From Pomacea canaliculata (Eukaryota > Mollusca > Gastropoda > Architaenioglossa > Ampullariidae), in contig NC_037596.1 of NCBI RefSeq assembly GCF_003073045.1, forward strand, positions 8,945,587 to 9,009,586: a stretch of DNA of 64,000 nucleotides, written 5' to 3'. Below, one piece after another: positions 37,617 through 52,600 of the stretch. Positions within the stretch are counted from its first letter, which is position 1. The number at the start of each line of letters is the position of its first letter. Under the pieces are notes generated by a model that saw only the letters and a list, made by a program, of their open reading frames with translations, was not told the origin of the DNA and made no database searches. Both the position numbers and the translations under genes were made by a program.

Positions 37617-40600
37617 AAATAAAAGCCATAACCTCAACCATTTAAAGTAAGGCGTATACCGACTCACAAGTAAGATGCCGTGTCAGGTCAAAACTATTTT
37701 ACATTTAGTTTATTCCTTGAGTTAATTACACTCATAATTGACCAAAAGATATTTAAAAGAATTCCAGATAAAAGTTTAAAACTGAAAAGTTCTTACCAAC
37801 CCACTAAAAAAACTGTAGAAAGAAGTCTCTCAATCTGTACTTCACGGGACGGATACGTTTGAAAAGTTATTGACACCATAAAGATTGATTTTATCAAGAT
37901 TGATTAAGGATGACGGATTGTAAATAATGTGAAAGAGCGTGACAATATCATCATTTTACAGAGGAAATAAAGAAAAGAGACACTGACAGAGACTATATAT
38001 CACATTTTTATGTTTTTGTAGTAATAAATCCTAGACAAATTGTGTAGACATACTCGATTACACTCACACACACACACACGTGGACACACACACACGCATG
38101 CAAGCTTCCAGCTCGGCCGGGGTACGCGATAGTAGCCTACAGATTTGATGATGTAAAATATATTTCTTTTGTTTCTTCGTTTTTATAGCTATCGTTTTCT
38201 GGGTGATAATTATCTAAAGTAGTTACTTGTCTGTGCAGTGTGTACTTCTAGCGGGACAAATTTCTCTGCTGTACCCGGGCAAGTCGGTTACCTGTCGTCT
38301 CTTTACTACCCGTCTGTCTATTCCGGGTGAGTTGCTTCCTTGACAGAAATCGACATTTACTCACAACTTGTAAGTGAATCTTCAAATCGACATAAGCTCT
38401 TATCAATTTGGAATTAAGTGAAAAATATACCACAAAAGCGCTGTATTATATTGTGCATTCTGTTTACCTGACATATGTTTACATATTCTTTGTTATGATA
38501 ATTCACTCACTACTCCTTTTCAGCTTCATCTCCTGCTCGTGGACGATAATTTCTACCAGTGGCTATGTCGTCAAGGCGACTGTCTTAAACGCTACTAACC
38601 CTCAGTTCTACTTCAACATCGTGATTTATGACGGTAGGAGATAGTAGAATTATTTGATGAATGTACTCTTCGGTTGTGTGTCGTGTGGAACACTTTCTGA
38701 ACTATTGTTTGTTGAGGAAACTTCTTGTAGATAGATGATTGAGAATGATGTCCCTTCGCCCAAGGATGACTCCTTTCCCTTACTTTTCATTTTTGTTCGA
38801 TGATCAGCGTGAAGTTTTGTCTAATTTCCATTGGTACATCTGTTACGATAGTTGCTACGTTCCTGGGTGGATTTCTGTCTCACTTTGTATCTCGTCTTGT
38901 TCCATTTATTAATTTATACTGTCATGTATGTATTAATTAACATTATTATTCTTATTATTATTAATACTACTATAATACTATCTGCATGCATGGCTATATA
39001 TAAAGCGTCTTGAGTCTAGCTGATGCTGGAAAAGGCGCAATACAAATGTGCTTTTTATTTTTTTTATATATTTACTATAGATTTCAAATGGAACCTCAGC
39101 TACCCTTTAACTGTAATTTTATTCCAAAGTCTGGAGTTGAAATACTTTGTATACATAGTTTGCGTTCCACAGGTATGTCGGAATCATCACGGTCACTTGC
39201 ATCGTTCTCCAGCACGCCATCACAAACCGTGTATTACAGCTATGGACAGTCCATGTACATCAGACTTTCTACCTACGGTCTCAGCCCAAACGCATCCTTC
39301 AGTCTCACCTACGAGGCCGTCGATGAGTCGTCTGCCCCCACGTCTGGTGAGTAACATTTAACTCAGTGCAAAATGCAATGCAGCCGGTGACACTTGTCCG
39401 ACTTGATCGAGCAAAAGACCGTTAACGCAAAATTTATTATTGCACTCTTATTTCGGATTATATTTATGTTCGTTTGTATTTAGAAATGCTTTGTGATTCC
39501 TTTTTGTTATGTGCTGCTAGGCACTTGATTAAAGTTCTAACACTCTGAGTAATTAAATATAAATGCAAAGGATGATTGTAAACATCGACAAGATGCTTCG
39601 TTAGGCGACTGTGACTACAAGGGTTGTGGAGATTGGTGTTTTACCTCACGCCAGCAACTAAGACTACGTCAAGGCAGCGAGCCTTGTAAACGGATGCCTT
39701 TTGCACAGAAAGAACAATGTACCCGAGAGAAGAGCCCATCCCAGGTCAGCTTACCCTCACTAAATTGGTGACAAATTGGAGGCATCGTACCACCCGACTA
39801 TGACTACAAAGGGCAATTACTAGTGTTATGGCAACCTTCATTCTTACAACAAAAAAAAAAAATAAATATCATCTAAAGATATTTACACACACACACACAC
39901 AAAAGGTAAATAAAAGCCATAACCTCAACCATTTAAAGTAAGGCGTATACCGACTCACAAGTAAGATGCCGTGTCAGGTCAAAACTATTTTACATTTAGT
40001 TTATTCCTTGAGTTAATTACACTCATAATTGACCAAAAGATATTTAAAAGAATTCCAGATAAAAGTTTAAAACTGAAAAGTTCTTACCAACCCACTAAAA
40101 AAACTGTAGAAAGAAGTCTCTCAATCTGTACTTCACGGGACGGATACGTTTGAAAAGTTATTGACACCATAAAGATTGATTTTATCAAGATTGATTAAGG
40201 ATGACGGATTGTAAATAATGTGAAAGAGCGTGACAATATCATCATTTTACAGAGGAAATAAAGAAAAGAGACACTGACAGAGACTATATATCACATTTTT
40301 ATGTTTTTGTAGTAATAAATCCTAGACAAATTGTGTAGACATACTCGATTACACTCACACACACACACACGTGGACACACACACACGCATGCAAGCTTCC
40401 AGCTCGGCCGGGGTACGCGATAGTAGCCTACAGATTTGATGATGTAAAATATATTTCTTTTGTTTTCGTTTTTATAGCTATCGTTTTCTGGGTGATAATT
40501 ATCTAAAGTAGTTACTTGTCTGTGCAGTGTGTACTTCTTAGCGGGACAAATTTCTCTGCTGTACCCGGCAAGTCGGTACCCTGTCGTCTCTTTACTACCC

Positions 40601-43600
40601 GTCTGTCTATTCCGGTGAGTTGCTTCCTTGACAGAAATCGACATTTTACTCACAACGTTGTAAGTGAATCTTCAAATCGACATAAGCTCTTATCAATTTG
40701 GGAATTAAGTGAAAAATATACACAAAAGCGCTGTATTATATTGTGCATTCTGTTTACCTGACATTGTTTACATATTCTTTGTTATGATAATTCACTCACT
40801 ACTCCTTTCAGCTTCATCTCCTGCTCGTGGACGATAATTTCTACCAGTGGCTATGTCGCCAAGGCGACTGTCTTAAACGCTACTAACCCTCAGTTCTACT
40901 TCAACATCGTGATTTATGACGGTAGGAGATAGTAGAATTATTTGATGAATGTACTCTTCGGTTGTGTGTCGTGTGGAACACTTTCTGAACTATTGTTTGT
41001 TGAGGAAACTTCTTGTAGATAGATGATTGAGAATGATGTCCCTTCGCCCAAGGATGACTCCTTTCCCTTACTTTTCATTTTTGTTCGATGATCAGCGTGA
41101 AGTTTTGTCTAATTTCCATTGGTACATCTGTTACGATAGTTGCTACGTTCCTGGGTGGATTTCTGTCTCCCTTTGTATCTCGTCTTGTTCCATTTATTAA
41201 TTTATACTGTCATGTATGTATTAATTAACATTATTATTCTTATTATTATTAATACTACTATAATACTATCTGCATGCATGGCTATATGTAAAGCGTCTTG
41301 AGTCTGGCTGATGCTGGAAAAGGCGCTATACAAATGTGCTTATTATTTTTTTTATATATTTACTATAGATTTCAAATGGAACCTCAGCTACCCTTTAACT
41401 GTAATTTTATTCCAAAGTCTGGAGTTGAAATACTTTGTATACATAGTTTGCGTTCCTCAGGTATGTCGGAATCATCACGTACACTTGCCTGGTTCTCCAG
41501 CATGCCGTCACAAACCGTGTATTACAGCTCTGGACAGTCCATGTACATCAGACTTTCTACCTACGGTCTCAGCCCAAACGCATCCTTCAGTCTCACCTAC
41601 GAGGCCATAGATGAGTCGTCTGCCCCCACGTCTGGTGAGTAACATTTCACTCAGTGCAAAACGCAATGCAGCCGGTGACACTTGTCCGACTTGATCGAGC
41701 AAAAGACCGTTAACGCTAAAACGCTAAAACTATTATTACACTATTATTTTAAATTTATAGTCATGTGTATGTTCGTTTGTATTTAGATATGCGTCATGAT
41801 TCCTTTAGTTATGTGTTGCTAGGAGCTTGAATGAATATTTTTCTCAGGACAGACAGCCCTCATGCTACTGGTAACAGTCGCTAAATGTTGCGCCAGCGGA
41901 CCGCCCGACTGTGACTACAAAGAGCAATGACTAGTGTTCGAAATAATCTTTATTCCTAAATAAACAAAAATGCATTTATTGATACCTACATGCATCTACA
42001 CGGGAAGACATGAAATAGAAAGCATAACGTCAAGTATTTAAAGTTAGGCTTTTACCCACACACAAGTAACACGTTGTAATGGCAGGTGACTAATTTGTAC
42101 ATTTAGCTTATCCATTGCATGAATTATACTCACAATTAATCGAAAGATTTTTTCTTTTAAAATTATATAAAAGTTAAAAAGGAGTATTTCGTGTCACCAT
42201 ACTTAAAGGAACTAAAGAGAGGTGGTTCTACATATGTACTTCACTGGACGGATACGGTTGGAATGCTAATGACACTAATGAAGGACGTTAGGGTAACGTA
42301 CTGTAAAACGTGCCAACAAGCATCACAATATCGGTTTTTTACAAATTACAAAGAGAATGGGACAATCACTAAGACTCTGTAGCACACATTCTCTAGGCTT
42401 GTTATAATGAGCATACACACATTGTAGACACACATACACACGGACGTTTAACCTTCCAGTGCGGCCACAGTACGCAAACATTGACAACAGGTTTGATGAT
42501 GATAAATAGGTTTGTCTACTTTTATTTATTTTTAACAGGTGTAATAAACGATTTAATAACCACCGTTATCCGCGCGATAATTATCTAAAGTAGTTACTTA
42601 TCTGTGCAGTGTGTACTTCTCACGGGACAACTTTCTCTGCTGTACCCGGGCAAGTCAGTTACCTGACGTCTCTTTATTGGCCGTCTGTCTATTCCGGGTA
42701 AGTTGCATCTGAGACGTAAATCGTCATTCATTCTGTCAATCTTCAAATCGACGTAAGCTTTTTTCAATTTGGTACTGGGTAAAAAATATAACAAGGAATA
42801 AGCGCTGTATTATCTTGTTGATTCTGTTTACCTGACATCGTATGTTTACATAACCTTTGCTACGATTTATTCACTTACTACTCATTTTCAGCTTCATCTT
42901 CTGCTCGTGGACGATAAATTCTACCACTGGCTATGTCGTCAAGGCGACTGTCTTAAACGTTACAAACGCTGAGTTCTATTTCTACATCTGGATTTATGAT
43001 GGTAAATTTATGATGCACTTGAGATTAAGTGGTGAATCAAACTGCGGTTTTTTTTTGTGTCGCTTGGAATACTTTCTGAACTGTTGTTTGTGCACTTCTC
43101 AGGCAAATCCTTGGAGATTTTAAATGGAACATCAGCTACACTTAAACTGTGATTTCATTTTAAAGTCCGATGGCGGAGTACTTTGTATATATATATATAT
43201 GTAAATATATAACATTTGCCTTTTACAGGTATGTCGGAATCATCACGTACACTGTCCTCGATCTCCAGCATGCCGTCACAAACCGTGTATTACAGCTCTG
43301 GACAGTCCATGTACATCACACTTACTACCTACGGTCTCAGCCCAAACTTATTATTTAGTCTCACCTACGAGGCCGTTGATGAATTGTCTGCCCCCATGTC
43401 TGGTCAGTAACATTTATTAACTTAGTCCAAAATGCAATGCAGCGTGTGAGACTTGTTTGACTTTACATAGAGGCATTACTTCAATTATTTAGAGTAAAAC
43501 ATCTACCTACACACAAGTAAGATGTTTTTTGTGACAAATATCTTACATTTAGTTTATCCATTGAGTTAATTACACTGACAACGGACCAAAATGGTTTCAG

Positions 43601-46600
43601 AAGAATTTAAGTTAAAAGTTGTAAAATAGTATATCGTATCAACTCACTCAAAAAAAAAAAACAAACAAAAAAACTTGAGAGATTCGACTCTGTATCTGTA
43701 CTTAACGGGAAGGTTTTGATTGGAAAGCTGTTTACCCTATAGAGAGGTGTAAGTGTGACGTATTATAAAACGCTTTAAAGAACGTCACACGCCAATTTGG
43801 TAGACCAACTGTCTGACTTGTGTGAGGAACAGGCCGATGGAATGTGTTTTTTTTTATATTTAAAATCATCAAATACATTAATAGAATATTTAGCGTGCAT
43901 CTTGGTCATAAAACAACACCGAAAAATGTTGTTATGCTCTATTTCTAACGAATGTATCCTCGACATAACAGTCATTGAATTAAGCCATTTTACACACAAA
44001 AAATCAGTAGCAACAAATAATTTATCTCAATACTTCAGCATTTTTTCTCTTGACCCACTAACTGCAAGAAGTAATCTGAGAATGAATATCGTCATTTTAC
44101 AGACAAAAAGCCAGAGGGACAATGACAGAGACTTTGCAGCACATCTTTTCTAGCTTTATTCACATAGAGAATCATGCACACATTGTGTAGATACACAAGC
44201 ATCAGCAACTACTGTAGATAGACAAGCAAACGCACATCGTGTAGATATACACAAGCAGACACGTGTACAACGTACCAGCACGCTCGTCGTACGCGATTCT
44301 TACCTACAGGTTTGTGTTGTTTAATCTGTTTTATTTTTATTCATTTCCAGGTGTAAAATTCAAAAGGATTTTAACTTCCTTATTTCCTAGTGATAATTAT
44401 CTAAAGTATTTACTTTTCTGTGCAGTGTGTACTTCTAACGGGACAACTTTCTCTGCTGTACCCGGGCAAGTCGGTTACCTGCCGTCTCTCTACTTCCCGT
44501 CTGTCTATTCCGGGTGAGTTGACTTTTACAGAAAACGTCCTCCATTCATACTATTATCTTTATGTGAAACTCACTGTTTTGATAAGGTTTTACTAATACA
44601 TTATTTTGCATAAAATATAATAAAAACATTAAGCGCTGTATGATCTTTTCATTATCTTTCCATGTGATTGCATGTTCATATAACCTTTGTTATGATAATT
44701 CACTCACTACTCCTTTTCAGCTTCATCTCCTGCTCGTGGACGATAATTTCTACCAGTGGCTATGTCGTCAAGGCAACTATCTTGAACGTTACTAACCCTC
44801 GCTTCAACATTTTTATTTATGACGGTAGGGGCATTGAGATTAACTGGTAATGTAAGTCTACGTGTCTGTGTAGCTTGGAATACTTTCTGTACTGTTGTTT
44901 GGGTATTGTTGATCGAATTCTTGTAGATTACAAATGAAACCTCAGCTACTCTTTACCTGTTATCTTATTCTTACGTCTGATGGCCGAATACTTTGTATAT
45001 ATCTATTGTGTTCCTCAGGTATGTCAGCCTCATCCCCTTCACTTGCCTCGATCTCCAGCGTGTCGTCACCAACCGTGTATTACAGCTCCGGACAGTCCAT
45101 GTACATCTGGGTTGCTACCTACGGACTTAGCCCAAACTCTATATTCTTTCTCACCTACGAGGCCGTGGATCAGTTGTCTGCTAAGCTGTCCGGTCAGTAA
45201 CACTTAACACAGTGAAAAATGCAAAATGTAAACTTGTCCGATTTATTTAAGTGAAGGACTTTTGACAATATAACTTCTATCGCTCTGTTATTTCGAATTT
45301 GCATCCACACGTTTGTGCATCTGTATCTAGAGATGATCTGCGTTTATTTTGCTTGCGTATTGATATACACTTGAATAAATTCCCAACTCTCCGGGTTCTT
45401 ATCAATAAATATAGATAATAGTTGCAAAGACTGACAACCTGCTACGTTTAGGATTTTGGTGTAAACTGGTTAGTAGATATTTAAGTCAGTTTATGTGATA
45501 AAATGGCGTCTCTTGCTGTTTTATGATGCTAGGTCTTGGTAAGCTTACACTATGTGAATGAAGGAGTTAAAATATATGGTAAATTAAATTAATGTGCAAT
45601 AACTAACTTCTCTCAAAAATTAAGCTAAATTTTAGATCAAGAGCGATTACAGAAATTGAAGGTTTTGTGCTAATACACATCTACAATGGCAACCCACTCA
45701 TTTTATACACATTTGTATCAAACTTGGTATACTGCTCACCGTGCATGTCCAAATTAATATAACATAGCCTATCCGATTACCCTATTGGTATTCAAGCATT
45801 GGAAGACGTTTTAATACACAAACATTGGACTATTTCTGTGTGTGCACTAAACATATCACGATTGTTATTCGTATCTTTCGCTTCATTAATATTTAATAAT
45901 GATTATCTTACTTGCACATAAGAAGCAGTGCAATATTTGTTTTTTTTTTTTCTTTATACAGGTTCATTGTAATGTAAAATAACTAACAACAATATAACTC
46001 CTTAAACACCGAATCGACTAGACGTTTTCGTTCATTTGATGGCCGTAAAAATGAAAGAATTCAATTGATTTTCAAGATTAAAATTTCACAAAGATGATTT
46101 CCTGCCATTTTGATAGTGTTGTAGAGGCTTTAGAGGTCCGTGAAAGTTTAGATAGTATCATTTAACTTACATTTTTGCAAAAAAAAAAAAAAAAAAAAGA
46201 TTTAAGATGGGGAGAAACCCTTGCGTTGCGTCAATGTTTTCAAGTCAGCTGAGGCGAGCTGATATTTGTTGTTTTAATGTATATTCGCTGTCTGCTTATC
46301 GTAGTAAGAAGTCCTTGCTAGTTTACGAACTTTTCTTACAAGATTTTTTTTAAGACGGGTTTTACAATTAAAAATATAATGAAAATAATGATAATAAATG
46401 CAAGTTTGTAGAGCGCAAACTTACGGAGCTCGCAGCGCTTAAAGGACAAACCGAGTGCTACTTATTTTCTCTATGGACGGATTAGGTTCATGTCGAAACA
46501 ATAATTTCCAAAAGGTGAGTAGATAGTTATGCATAATGTTAATAAAAGATAGCAGACTTCAAACATAGTGATTCTCACCTGCTACTAGGAAAAAAGAAGC

Positions 46601-49600
46601 AATTTTTTTCATATGCTGAAGAGTTCTATTACGCACCAGAAGTATTTGTGACAGTGAGTGTTGCTCAGTTCAGCAAGTCTATGCATGTCTTGGAATCAAG
46701 AGAAGAAACATGGCTCAGGCTATCGTGTTTAAGAAGAGATTTCTTTTGCCCCTGTTGATTTTCGAATACAACCATTCAGATTTAATTCTTACTTACAAGA
46801 TTCGACTGAAGGTAAAACAAAAAATTTAATGTCCAAACTAAGTTTACTCAACAGACTGGTAAGTAAATCTTCATCTGATCAAAATTTAATTGGCAACCAT
46901 TAGGGCAATGCAAGTCTGTATTGTAATATTATTTTAGTTAATTTTTCCATATAAATTATTGTTAATAAAATTTAAGTACATTTCTTAAGTGAGTTTGTCT
47001 AAGATAAGCTCTTTATTTTTATGTAATTCAATGTTAATTTCATAGTTAACTGTGCTGTGTGATGACAAACCTATCTGTACCACACCGCAGATCCACACTC
47101 TGCCAGAAGGTGTCTGTTAAAAGATGTGTGACGCGCATTAAACAATAGTCCTGCTGGACATTTGTGATGACAGTTTTGGAAATGACAGTCGTTCTATGAA
47201 AAGAAAAAAAAAACTTAACTAATTAGTACACTACCAGCAGGCATAGCGGTCGCCACTCTACAGCTAATTACATTAAGATGCTCAAAACACATACTACTAA
47301 CACCTTACGAATTCGTAGCAAACCTCTGGTGGTTTCCGCTCTGCAAAGTCCACATTGAAGTCACATCATGTCTGTAATCCAGCATCTGGTAGCAAGTGTT
47401 TGCACACAAATGATCAATTATATTGTGAATACATCAATGTCTGAATATTGTTGACTCATTGTAGTGTTTGTACACAATGGTGAGCTCCTTCTTGTTTTAA
47501 TGAGTCGCATGTTTGTGTACAAGTTCGAATAGCCATATGCTCACCACATAAACATGCCTTGAGTTTGCTTTGTTTTTTTCCCCCCTTCTGAGATTATTAA
47601 ATAATGAGACATACGATGCCAATATCGATGCATGATGACACACATTCAAACGCTCAAAGAATAAATAGATGTCTGCAAAAGCACACAAAAAGTTTTAACT
47701 GAACTTAGTCGTACATTTCCCTTTTTTGTAAAACGTGAAAAAAATTGCATTCTTATGATTAATAAGTCTTTAATAAAATGCTTTTAAATAGTTCAAAAAT
47801 GTACTTTGGGTTATTCTAACAATGGTCAGTTGTGTATTAATTATGACATAATAAAGAATTGACTTTTGTGTGCAGTGTGCTCTGTCAATGCTCCAACTAT
47901 TTATGCTGTACCTGGGCAAGTTGCTTACCTGACGTCTCCTAACTACCCCTCTTCCTATTACAAGTGAGTGGATGCTAGGTAACATTTATTACTATGCTTT
48001 CCTGATGGTTTCGTGAACAATTAACAAGCTATCGAAGATGACAACTTTTACAGGAACACTAACAAACACTGTGTATAACAAAATTGTGCTGATTACGGGT
48101 GTTTACTAACAAACTACGCCTTGTACTGTTATTATTTCTTTTTAACAAGAGGTTATTTCATGTTTGCTGTACAGCAACGCCGACTGTCGGTGGCTGATAG
48201 ACGCTGGCAATGGTTCTGTTGTGAAGGTGACTGTCTTGAACGTCAATCTGGAGACATGCTGTGATTACTTGGAGTTATATAACGGTAAGGGTAAGCTAAA
48301 TAAGGGTAAAGGTGAGACGGCATGACTTTTAAAATTGGTAGGAGCCTTCAATGAAAGTTAATTTTGTTCTAAATAATTAACTTGCAGCTGTAAATTTTAA
48401 GATATTTAAAATAACATTGTCGTTTCCCGTATTGATTGATTTTCTAAAGATCGCTTAAAATCATGCGTTTTTGTATTTTATGTATATTATGAAGGGCTAT
48501 TAATATTTGTGACCCTCCACGACGAAATGAGTCTTAAGTCGTGAATTTTACATTTGCCAAATTGCATATTTTCAAAAGGTAGAGGTTCTGAACTTTCTTT
48601 TGATACAAAAGTTGTTTTTCTAGCCTTAAAATTGAGTGAGTTATAAACGTTTGAAGTGTGAAAGTACGATGGCGGCCATTTTGAGAAAAGCGGGTTCAAA
48701 GATTAGCGTCAAGATGGCCGACAGGGTCTATTTACTCCTAAACCTTTTGCAGACAAATCTTTTGATCGGTCAATATTTGAATCGTTCTTTAAAGAACTTG
48801 AACATATAGACTCCGCGCTTTCTGTTAAGGTATAACACGATGGGGTTATGGCTGAGAATTAGTATCGAAACAGCGTTTGAATTTCGTCTGAAAACAGACT
48901 CATTTTGTCGTGGAGGGTCACATTTTATCATGACACTTTTCTTTAGAAAATGATTTGTTTACATATGTCAGTGGAGGAGTACTTTAGTTCTTGATAAGTT
49001 TAAACACGTTCTGACACAGGCTCCCAGATATCCAGTTCATCCCTCATAATCAGGACCAGTTCCATGCCCTCACAGTCAGTTTTCAACAGCAGTGGGCAGT
49101 ACATGTACATCCGGTTTTATAGCAACGACTCCGTGACGTCCTCAGGCTTCAGGCTGACATACGAGGCCGTTGACCAGCAGTCTGTGCCAACGTCTGGTCA
49201 GTGTTTAATTACCATAACGCTATATGACAGAAACATATGTTGGGTTTCTATATGAATATTAAACTGCAGTATAACGTTATATACAATAGTAACATACAGT
49301 GAAACATTATAGACATGACTAATGCCAGTATAATGTTTCAGTGGATACCTTTGCCATTTTCTGTTGGCGATTCTCTATTCATCTTCAAGAACATAGATTA
49401 GTGTGATAATGCTACCGAGATATTGAAAGAAATTGTACACAGAAGACATATCCCACATGTATTATTTGTTGCTAGAGAGTGTACCTAACTTACCACACCG
49501 GCCAGTGCCTCCTAGCTGTTTCCTTAGACTAGTTATTGCCAATAGAGCTGTCAATATCTCTTATCAGGTTAAAGGTGAATCTCGAGTAGAACACTCATAT

Positions 49601-52600
49601 AGTATGGTCTCTGACTGGTTTAAGTCTACACCTGGATGCAGTACTACAACTGTTGTCTCTGTGATAGAGAATACCTAGTCGGATATATAGGACAAGTTTC
49701 TCGGTAATTTTACATGCAGACATTGTTAGAGGCACAACGTTGATTATTATCATCTTTAGTGTGATGTTTACTTGTTTATTTACTAAACTATGAAAAATAG
49801 TAAGGCCTTCACTTATGTGTCTGTGACATGACAACAGCAGTGGGTTTAAAATCTTTCATCATTAAAGATGTCGATTGAGAAAACAATATTCTCTTTAATG
49901 TATCAATAATGGAAATAAACCTAAAAATTGATTTTATCTATTGATGACTGGTAAAGCATGTTCACCATCCTGTATACGTCTCTTATCTGTGTGTGGCAAT
50001 CACTAGAGTTTACTTTCTTTTCATTCATTACTGTCAAGAGCTCTAGTTGGCTATATCAAAATTCTCTAAAATAGTGTCAACCCTCTATCTATCCCTTTGT
50101 GTAGAGCCAAAAAAGAGACTGACTTTTAGAGATTTCGTTTTACCTCGGAGTGACAGTTTGCAAAGGTAACCACGCATATTCAGGTAGCAATAGATTTCTA
50201 CAATAGATTTCGTGTAATTGTAGCTTTGTATCTTATCTTTTGTGTTCAGTTTCATCGACCACATCATCAGACGTCACATCGGTTGAGTCACTAGACATCG
50301 CAACACATTACTCATATGCGTGTACAGAACACACATACACACACACTGGCAAACGCATGCTTTCTCTTTCTCTCTCTTTCTTTAGTTTTTAATTAATTTA
50401 TTAAATAATGAGACCTCAGATAAGTCAAATGGCAGTGAATGCCACTCTCTTTACTTCAATCACTTAATATTATAAACATAAGCAATGTTTATGTTAGCTT
50501 TAAGTACCTGATAAAAAGTAAATGTTTCCTTTTGAATAACTAATAAAACATTTATTGGTAATAATTTAATCTTTTAATTTTTTAAAATTTAAATTGTGAA
50601 CATCTTAGTCTAATAAATCTTTATCTTAGTGATTATCAACTGAAAAATTTACTTTTCTGTGCAGTATGCTCTGTCAATGCTACGACTGTCACTGCTGTAC
50701 CCGGGCAAGTTGGTTACCTGACATCTCCCAACTACCCGTCTCCCTATTACAAGTTAGTAGATGTCTTAAGTCACATTAAAGCATTACTGCCGGGGTAGGC
50801 ATCAATTAAACTATCTTTAAACTAAACGCAGACCACTTTTACATGAACACTAGCACATGTGGTGTGTCATAATATTTTTTCTAATTGAGGATGGTCTGTG
50901 AATAATCAATGCCTTGTATCGTTATAATTAGACCTAGATATCAGATGGTTTAACGTTTTTTTTACAGCAAAGCTGACTGTCGGTGGCTGATAGACGCTGG
51001 CAGTGGTTATGTTGTGAAGGTCTTCAACCTCAGTCTGGAGGCGGGTTTCTTGGAGTTATATGACGGTAAGACGACAGGAGGTTTATTTGGTAGGAGTTAA
51101 TATATTGAAAGAAAGATCATGTTTTCATAAATCATTAGTTGAATAACGTCAATACGATTGTTTATATTTCGTGGACATGTGTATTACTCCTTCTTTAAGG
51201 ATCTCTTAAGGTCTTTGCTATAGTTTTATTGTAGGTTGTGAAGGGATGTGTATCGTTATCTTAAAAATATTTTTGTCTTAATATTATTACATTAATATTA
51301 TTATTACATTTTAGTATTTGATTTGTTTACAAATATCAGTGGAGGTGTACTGTAGCTCCTGTTAACTCAAAAACACATTCTGCAACAGGCACCCAGCTAT
51401 CCAATACCTTTGTTATAATCAAGTTGGGTTCCATGACCGCACAGTCAGTCTTCTACAGCAGTGGCCAGTACATGTACATCAGGTTTTATAGCAACAGCAA
51501 CCTCACCTACCCAGGCTTCAGGCTGTCATACGATGCCGTTGACCAGCAGTCTGTGGCCACGTCTGGTCAGTGTGCTTTTCTGTTTTAGACTAGTAAGTGT
51601 GGTCAATATATTTTTTTTGCAGAGTGCCTCCATGCCTTTATTGTTGTTAAAAACACACACAGAGTTTCCCAGATCAAGTGAATCGTATGAACGCTGCAGC
51701 AGTATTTACTAGTTCGTGATTTGTTTTAGGGTTGTATTTACCTACTGCTCGGAATAACTTTTTAAAATAAAGTTACATTTTTCTTTCTGTAAATTAATTC
51801 CTTTACAGTTTATTTAAGAAAAGGTTGTACAGGTTGTACACAAAGTCTCTTACGCCTTTAATGATTTTTTAAAGGAATAAATCAGTCTGTACAAATTATG
51901 ACAAAATGCGGAATAGATTTTGAAGGTGTTTTTCTTTAGTTAATACGCGTTATATGGGCACCGTTAGTTCTACAAAGCACAAGACAAACTCGGGTGACGA
52001 ATGTTGCATCCTCAGACATTCATTCAAAGATGTTTAGTTTAACTTTCTTCCTCTTGGTTAATCGTTTCGCTCAAGTGTGTGATAGAGTTGCATTTTATAA
52101 TCGTACAATCGCAAGTTGTTGTGTAGACCTCGTACACTGTTGAACGCGGTACCTGCAACTGTCTGGCAGCAGTACAAATGGATTTTGGAGAAGAACAAAG
52201 GATTGTCGCGCATGATCACCCTTTTCTTCTGATATTCTTTGTCCTTCATTTCTTTCTTTATTCAGTGCTGTTTCTCTCTCCATACATTTCTTGTGCCATG
52301 CACTAATTGTAGTTTTGCGTATCCGAGTTCTTTTCAATAACGACGAAACACTTTGTGCCTTTTCAAAGGTTTATTTAACAGTCTCTCTTTCATTAACAGG
52401 GTACATTAACTACACACATGCTATGTGATTACAGACCTTGACTAGGTACATAAAACAAATCTTATTAACATATCTCATCAATTTCCTTTAAGTAATTGTT
52501 TACAATCGTAAAGAGACATTTTGTAGAGCCTGTATAATAGGTTTTGTTTGTGTTTTAGTTTTGCCTTAAATCTCACTTGCAGTTATGAATCAGTTATGAG

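Larger units (their letters stand above)
37077..41660 (+). repeat. Recent tandem duplication, unit about 2.29 kb
   Basis: The segment from about 37.08 kb to 39.35 kb is repeated from about 39.37 kb to 41.63 kb with an offset of 2289-2291 bases. Each unit holds one long intron and one complete CUB module (3 or 4). Intronic DNA at 37680-38160 and 39971-40450 is almost base-for-base identical, including a 60-codon chance open frame. Differences are mainly CA-repeat length and single bases. Confidence 0.93.

Noticed and set aside
37680..37862. A 60-codon open frame repeated identically at 39971-40153
   Set aside because: It is identical only because the whole intron was recently duplicated. It has no protein-like features and no splice or start support.
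39023..39361. Long open frame overlapping the third exon of CUB module 3 (and the equivalent at 41311-41610)
   Set aside because: It is the wrong frame of a real CUB exon; the correct frame carries SGQSMYI and SLTYEAV.
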